The position numbers and the translations under genes were made by a program. The notes beneath the pieces are model-generated. The model searched no databases. It saw only the letters and a list, made by a program, of their open reading frames with translations, and was not told the origin of the DNA. From the NCBI GenBank assembly GCA_023416965.1, contig JAEZGJ010000286.1, positions 1 to 27,322 on the forward strand: a stretch of 27,322 nucleotides of DNA, read 5' to 3'. The stretch is from Pseudomonadota bacterium (GTDB taxonomy: Bacteria; Pseudomonadota; Alphaproteobacteria; Rhizobiales; Phreatobacteraceae). Below, piece by piece: positions 23,204 through 27,322 of the stretch (its first letter is position 1; every line of letters starts with the position of its first letter).

Positions 23204-24046
23204 TCAGGGGCGCGCGCAGGCGGTTTCCGGCTGCCATTCGACGCTCTTCAGGTCGCCGCGCAGCGAAAACTCGCCGTAATGGATGACGAGCTGGCGCGAG
23301 ACGCCGTTCTCGTAGAGTTCGAAGGCGATGGAATAGACGGGGTTCGGGCTGTCGCGGCCCTCCTCGAAATAGCTGATCGTCACCGGCCAGCGGGCAAGCG
23401 CGGCGAGCCTGGGGTCGCGCGCGGCCTCCTCCACCTCGCCGGCACCAGGCGCGATGCGCCGGCCGATGATAGCGGTGGCGTTGTAGAGCTTCTCGCCCGT
23501 CTCGGCGCCGTCATAGACCTTCACCTCCAGCAGGTTGCGGCCCTCGCGCGCCGCCTCGACGAGCCGGATGAGGTGTTCGGTCGGGAAGATCGCGGCGCGG
23601 TCGATCTGCCGCGTCAGTTCGCGCGGCCGCCTCACCGCGACATTGACCGCGTCGGGGCCGCGCGTCGCGGTGCCGTCGGTCTCCGACTGGGCGGCGCCGT
23701 TGTGGGTGGAGCGCGAGGTGAAACGGAAGCTCGATCCGTCGCCCTCCTCGAAATGGGCGGTGCGCACGTCCATGACCATGCGGCTGCCGTTCATGCTCAG
23801 CTCCACCACCTGGCGGAACGAGGTGGTGAACCCCTCGCAGCGGTTGCCGGCAGTGTCGAAGAGGATTCGGCCACGGGCCTGGTCGAGGCCGCGGGCGGCA
23901 CGGCGGGTGTCGAGGCTCAGGTCGTAGACAGCCCGGTGTGGCGCGAGAACGGCCGGGGCGCCCTCCGCGTGGACGGGCGCGCCGCCCGCGCCCGACAGGA
24001 CCAGTCCGGCGAGGACGGCGGCAAGGGCGGTGCGGACGGCGGTCAT
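23204..24046 (-). CDS. eipB: Cell envelope integrity protein EipB (DUF1849)
   Basis: This 280-residue exported protein of the EipB family is a periplasmic beta-spiral protein needed for envelope integrity in Brucella. The signal peptide spans about residues 1-27 (cut after VHA). The mature protein starts near APAVLAPHRAVYDLSLD, the conserved family opening. C70 (GNRCEGF) and the near-terminal C277 (PETACARP) match the disulfide pair described for Brucella EipB. Other family features are VVELSMNGSRMVMDVRT, IFPTEHL, VKVYDGAETGEKLYNATA and WPVTISYFEEG. The start at 24046 is supported by AGGAG seven bases upstream; longer open frame upstream looks non-coding. The gene is convergent with dinB and divergent from the RidA gene. 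Confidence 0.93.
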   Translation of the reverse strand: MTAVRTALAAVLAGLVLSGAGGAPVHAEGAPAVLAPHRAVYDLSLDTRRAARGLDQARGRILFDTAGNRCEGFTTSFRQVVELSMNGSRMVMDVRTAHFEEGDGSSFRFTSRSTHNGAAQSETDGTATRGPDAVNVAVRRPRELTRQIDRAAIFPTEHLIRLVEAAREGRNLLEVKVYDGAETGEKLYNATAIIGRRIAPGAGEVEEAARDPRLAALARWPVTISYFEEGRDSPNPVYSIAFELYENGVSRQLVIHYGEFSLRGDLKSVEWQPETACARP

Positions 24047-24223
24047 GGGCGAGCTCCTGGCGGCGAGCCGGCGGAATCGGCCGCGCGGCGGCTCTCGGCG
24101 TCGCAGCATAGAGAGGCCGGGAAAGGGCGACAACGCGGCATGGTGGTGTCGCACCGGGCTCCCTTGCCCCCGAGGGCGCGTTGGGGCAGGTTCCGGCCCG
24201 TTCACCCGTCGCCCGAGGTTCAG

Positions 24224-24682
24224 ATGTCCACCATTGCCGCCCGCCTTGCCGAACTCGGCATCGTCCTGCCGAACCCGGTCGCCCCCATCGCCAATTACGT
24301 GCCCTTCGTGCGCTCCGGCACGATGCTGCTCGTCTCCGGCCAGATCTCGCTCGGCCCGGAGGGGCTGATGGCTGGCAAGCTCGGCGGCGGCGTCTCCATC
24401 GAGGAGGGCCAGAAGGCGGCGCGCCAGTGCGGCCTCAACGTCATCGCCCAGATCCAGTCCGCAGTCGGCAATCTCGACAACGTCATCCGCATCGTTCGCC
24501 TCGGCGGCTTCATCAACTGTACGCCGGACTTTGTCGACGCGCCGAAGGTGATGAACGGCGCCTCCGACCTGATGGTCGAGGTCTTTGGCGAGAAGGGCCG
24601 CCATGCCCGTTCAACCATCGGCGTGGCGGCGCTGCCCGCCAATGCCGCCGTCGAGGTCGAGGCCATGGTCGAGATCGCCTGA
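24224..24682 (+). CDS. RidA family protein
   Basis: This 152-residue protein is of the Rid (YjgF/YER057c/UK114) family; many members hydrolyse reactive enamine/imine intermediates and prevent damage to PLP enzymes. It belongs to the longer subgroup of about 150 residues with YVPFVRSGTMLLVSGQIS near the start, VRLGGFINCTPDFVDAPKVMNGASDLM in the middle and HARSTIGVAALPANAAVEVEAMVEIA at the end. Arg129 in HARS is at the place of the catalytic Arg105 of Salmonella RidA, so deaminase activity is plausible. Its TGA overlaps the ATG of the next gene by one base. A modest GAGG precedes the start. Confidence 0.93.
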   Translation: MSTIAARLAELGIVLPNPVAPIANYVPFVRSGTMLLVSGQISLGPEGLMAGKLGGGVSIEEGQKAARQCGLNVIAQIQSAVGNLDNVIRIVRLGGFINCTPDFVDAPKVMNGASDLMVEVFGEKGRHARSTIGVAALPANAAVEVEAMVEIA

Positions 24683-25437
24683 TGGCCGGCCGCGGCGATC
24701 TCGCCTGGCTGACGGCGCGGCCGATCGCCCATCGCGGGTTGCACGGGCTATCGCCGGGCGTCGTCGAAAACTGCCCGCGGGCCTTCGAGGCGGCGATCGC
24801 CGGCAACTACGCCATCGAATGCGACGTCCAGCCGACCGCCGACGGCGACGCCATCGTCTTCCACGACGGAACGCTCGACCGCCTGACGCAGGCGACCGGG
24901 CGGGTCGAGGGCCTGGCCGCCGCGGCGCTGAAGGCGCTCGCCTTCAGGGCGACCGACGACCGCATGATCACGCTCTCCGAGCTCTTCACCCTGGTGGGCG
25001 GCCGGGTGCCGCTCGTGGTGGAGATCAAGTCGGAATTCGACGGCAGGCTCGGCCTGACCGAGAAGGTCGCGGCCCTCGCCTCGGCCTATGCCGGTCCGGT
25101 GGCGCTGATGTCCTTCGACCCTGGCCCCATCGCCTGGCTCAAGGAAAACGCGCCGGCCCTGGTGCGCGGCATCGTCGCCGAATCCCACTATGCCGGTCCG
25201 CACTGGGCGAGGTTGCCGGCAGCGATGCGCGCCGATCTCGCCGCCCTCGGCCACATGGAGCGCACCGATCCGGATTTCCTCTCCTGGCGCGTGGCCGATC
25301 TGCCGAGCGTCGCCACCGAACGCTTCCGCGGCTCGCTGAAACGGCCGGTCATCTGCTGGACGGTCCGGACGGATGACGAGCGTGTGATCGCCGCCCGCCA
25401 CGCCGATCAGGTGACCTTCGAGGGCTATCTCGCCTAA
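24682..25437 (+). CDS. Glycerophosphodiester phosphodiesterase
   Basis: This 251-residue TIM-barrel enzyme of the GDPD family hydrolyses glycerophosphodiesters to glycerol-3-phosphate and an alcohol. The catalytic histidines are H17 (AHRG) and H61 (VFHD). The metal ligands are E46 and D48 (IECDVQ), with a further Glu in VVEIKSEF. The usual ENT after the first motif is ENC here. No signal peptide is seen, so it acts in the cytoplasm on phospholipid-derived diesters. Its start codon overlaps the RidA stop codon, so translation is coupled. Confidence 0.92.
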   Translation: MAGRGDLAWLTARPIAHRGLHGLSPGVVENCPRAFEAAIAGNYAIECDVQPTADGDAIVFHDGTLDRLTQATGRVEGLAAAALKALAFRATDDRMITLSELFTLVGGRVPLVVEIKSEFDGRLGLTEKVAALASAYAGPVALMSFDPGPIAWLKENAPALVRGIVAESHYAGPHWARLPAAMRADLAALGHMERTDPDFLSWRVADLPSVATERFRGSLKRPVICWTVRTDDERVIAARHADQVTFEGYLA

Positions 25438-25447
25438 GCTGAAGGCC

Positions 25448-26629
25448 ATGAGTTCCATGCCCTTCACCCTCCGCGTCGCCACCAGCATCGCGGGTATTCC
25501 CGCCGCGGTATGGAACGCCTGCGCGGCGGACGAGGCGGGCCATGTGGACCCCTTCCTCGACCATGCCTTCTTCCTCAGCCTCGAGGAGTCGCGCTCGGCC
25601 GTGCGCGAGACCGGCTGGCTCGGCCACCATCTCGTGCTGGAGCGCGACGGCGAGGTTGCGGGCGTCATGCCCTGCTACCTGAAGAGCCATTCGCGCGGCG
25701 AATACGTCTTCGACGGCGGCTGGGCCGAGGCCTACGAGCGGGCCGGCGGACGCTATTATCCGAAGCTGCAGGCGAGCGTGCCGTTTACGCCCGCGACCGG
25801 CCGGCGCCTGCTCGTTCGCTCCGGCCCCGAGGCCGATCTCGCCCGCACCGCCCTCGTCCAGGGCGCGGCGCAGGTGACGCTGCAGACGGGAGCCTCCTCG
25901 CTCCATGTCACCTTCTGCCGCGAGGACGAGTGGGAGCTGATGGCGGCCGCGGGCTATCTGCAGCGCACCGACACCCAGTTCCATTTCGAGAACGAGGGCT
26001 ATGCGAGCTTCGACGACTTCCTCGCCGCCCTCTCCTCACGCAAGCGCAAGGTGATCCGCCGCGAGCGGCGCGAGGCGCTGGAGGGGCGCGGTATCACCAT
26101 CCGCTGGCTCACCGGCGCGGACCTGACAGAAGCGGTCTGGGACCGGTTCTTCGAGTTCTACATGGACACCGGCTCGCGCAAATGGGGCCGGCCCTACCTG
26201 ACCCGCGCCTTCTACTCGCTGATCGGCGAACGCATGGCCGACCGCGTCCTCCTCGTCATGGCGGAGCGCGAGGGGCGCTATGTCGCCGGTGCCATCAACT
26301 TCATCGGCAAGGACGTGCTCTACGGCCGTCACTGGGGCGCGGTGGAGGAGCATCCCTTCCTGCATTTCGAGGTCTGCTACTATCAGGCCATCGACTACGC
26401 CATCCGCCATGGCCTGAAGCGGGTGGAGGCCGGCGCGCAGGGCGAGCACAAGCTGGCGCGCGGCTACCGGCCGGTGACCACGCGCTCCGCCCATTTCATT
26501 GCGGACCGGGGCCTGCGCCGCGCGGTGGACGATTATCTCGCCCGCGAGCGCAACTATGTGGCGGAGGCGGTGGAGGAACTGGGCGCCCTGACCCCCTTCC
26601 GGCGCGGCGCGCCCGAGGAGCAGGACTGA
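25448..26629 (+). CDS. FemAB-like GNAT acyltransferase
   Basis: This 393-residue protein looks like the FemAB-like (PF04339, once DUF482) GNAT superfamily. It has two GNAT folds: the first half contains WLGHHLVLERDGEVAGVMPCYLKSHSRGEYVFDGGWAEAY, and the second contains DRVLLVMAEREGRYVAGAINFIGKDVLYGRHWGAVEE followed by HFEVCYYQAIDYAI. The patch LSSRKRKVIRRERREA is basic. FemAB relatives transfer amino acids in cell-wall synthesis, but for this branch the substrate is unknown. No membrane segment or signal is seen. It starts 10 bases after the GDPD gene (ATG at 25448 or 25457) and is probably part of the same operon. Confidence 0.88.
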   Translation: MSSMPFTLRVATSIAGIPAAVWNACAADEAGHVDPFLDHAFFLSLEESRSAVRETGWLGHHLVLERDGEVAGVMPCYLKSHSRGEYVFDGGWAEAYERAGGRYYPKLQASVPFTPATGRRLLVRSGPEADLARTALVQGAAQVTLQTGASSLHVTFCREDEWELMAAAGYLQRTDTQFHFENEGYASFDDFLAALSSRKRKVIRRERREALEGRGITIRWLTGADLTEAVWDRFFEFYMDTGSRKWGRPYLTRAFYSLIGERMADRVLLVMAEREGRYVAGAINFIGKDVLYGRHWGAVEEHPFLHFEVCYYQAIDYAIRHGLKRVEAGAQGEHKLARGYRPVTTRSAHFIADRGLRRAVDDYLARERNYVAEAVEELGALTPFRRGAPEEQD

Positions 26630-26632
26630 GGC

Positions 26633-26953
26633 TCAGAGGTCGAGTGCGCTGAGCCCCTCGCCGATGCCGCCGACGACGCTGCCCACACCCGAGGCGATGG
26701 ATCCCACCGTGTCGACCGCGCCGGAGGCAATGGCCCCGCCGGTCTCGAAGGCGCTGCCTGCGAGAGTGCCGGCCGTCTGGGTGACGCTGGCGGCGGCCGA
26801 GGCGGTCGCCTGACCGGCAGTGGTCACGGCGGTGCCGACGACGTCGAGCACGGTGGTGGCGATGTCGGCGACGTCAAACCAGGAGCCGGACTCGGCGGCC
26901 TTCTTCTGCTGTTCCTCCTGCTGCGCGGCGGCGGCGGGATCGGTGGTCGTCAT
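26633..26953 (-). CDS. Small Ala/Gly/Ser/Thr-rich protein of unknown function
   Basis: This 106-residue protein has no family I recognise. Residues 1-22 are polar and charged (QQEEQQKKAAES). Residues 28-105 are built almost only of Ala, Gly, Ser, Thr and Val in a loose 10-11 residue rhythm (TVGSIASGVGSVVGGIGEGL), like a glycine-zipper or amphipathic helix that could lie on a membrane. There is no cysteine and no classical signal peptide. GAGGA nine bases upstream of the start supports it as a real gene. It is convergent with the FemAB-like gene, three bases apart. Similar low-complexity proteins include LEA-like stress proteins, but that is only a resemblance. Confidence 0.6.
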   Translation of the reverse strand: MTTTDPAAAAQQEEQQKKAAESGSWFDVADIATTVLDVVGTAVTTAGQATASAAASVTQTAGTLAGSAFETGGAIASGAVDTVGSIASGVGSVVGGIGEGLSALDL

Positions 26954-27148
26954 GGTCGTCGTCCTCGACGGATGGGGCCCGACGTCGGCGGGTGCGCCCG
27001 TCGGTATGGCCGGAGACTGGCGCCGACGCGTTTCAATCCGTTGGCGGCGCGGCGCGGCGGATGTGACACATGGAGGCCCGCGTCCAATGTGAATGCCGGC
27101 TAAACCGCGCGATATCAGCAGTTCAGGATGGCGGGATCAGGATGACCA

Positions 27149-27171
27149 TCGAACCGCCCCAGACGGTTCGA
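27149..27171. promoter_or_regulatory. Inverted repeat upstream of an exported-protein gene
   Basis: TCGAACCG-CCCCAGA-CGGTTCGA is a perfect 8-bp inverted repeat with a 7-base spacer, ending 24 bases before the ATG at 27196. It could be an operator near the promoter or a hairpin in the leader RNA. Confidence 0.45.
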
Positions 27172-27195
27172 CCAGGTCCACAAGGAGAAACCGCC

Positions 27196-27322
27196 ATGAT
27201 TCATCGCCGCTCGTTCTTCACCGCCCTCGGCGCCGGCGTCGCCGCCACCGCCCTCGCCGCCGCTGCGGCCCAGGCCGCCCCAGCCGTCGAACTCGCCCCG
27301 GCCGCTCCCGCCGCCACCGGCA
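27196..27322 (+). CDS. Exported protein with twin-arginine-like signal (start only)
   Basis: Only the first 42 residues are in the window. The N-terminus MIHRRSFFTALGAGVAATAL has a twin arginine followed by SFF and a hydrophobic stretch, fitting a Tat or Sec signal peptide. A likely cut is after AQA (near residue 27), followed by an Ala/Pro-rich segment. AAGGAG lies eight bases upstream, a strong ribosome binding site. The mature part lies beyond the window, so the function cannot be told. Confidence 0.75.
   Translation, partial: MIHRRSFFTALGAGVAATALAAAAAQAAPAVELAPAAPAATG

Overview
This window reads as chromosomal DNA from a GC-rich alphaproteobacterium of the order Hyphomicrobiales (Rhizobiales). 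The evidence is a lipoyl-carrying pyruvate dehydrogenase E1 beta, DUF5076 inside the PDH operon, a divK-pleD pair, an EipB (DUF1849) envelope protein, DUF3572, and a DinB with an N-terminal cysteine motif. The genus cannot be fixed from the sequence. I see no tRNA, rRNA, insertion sequence, prophage or CRISPR array. Most genes look like core or slowly changing accessory genes.

Layout. Positions 1-3520 (minus) hold the PDH operon pdhA-pdhB-DUF5076-pdhC, with pdhC cut by the window edge. Upstream on the same strand are ftsB and a DMT transporter (to 4990). Positions 5190-7214 hold a secreted YbjN-like protein (plus) convergent with eno (minus). The block 7399-13314 (plus) carries queF, a membrane-anchored SPOR-like protein, a PimA-like acyl-CoA ligase, a second DMT transporter and opgG. 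It continues into opgH, which overlaps opgG and ends at 15488; the pair makes periplasmic glucans. Positions 15600-19054 hold a two-gene nitrite reductase operon behind a consensus sigma-54 promoter. rpmG (L33) follows with a clear intrinsic terminator. A 361-base non-coding gap with several inverted repeats separates it from the convergent divK-pleD operon (minus, 19731-21488). Positions 21583-27322 hold DUF3572, dinB, eipB (minus), RidA and GDPD genes overlapping by one base, a FemAB-like acyltransferase, a small low-complexity protein (minus) and the start of an exported protein.

The most interesting region is the nitrite reductase operon. A NirA-type siroheme reductase is overlapped (ATGA) by a CysJ-like NADPH:FAD reductase. 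In that reductase the FMN flavodoxin domain is absent and a small four-cysteine Fe-S domain stands in its place. Both proteins also begin with the same short motif (F-S-x-E-Q...L-x-G-F), which resembles the N-terminal tail of E. coli CysJ. Together with the sigma-54 promoter, this points to a dedicated, nitrogen-controlled, ferredoxin-independent assimilatory nitrite reductase complex.

Other points of interest are two TGC-RNY-GCA palindromes 23 bp apart upstream of pdhA (possible PhaR-type acetyl-CoA/PHB control), alternative hairpins over the ribosome binding site of the second DMT transporter, and a bulged 16-bp stem between rpmG and pleD.
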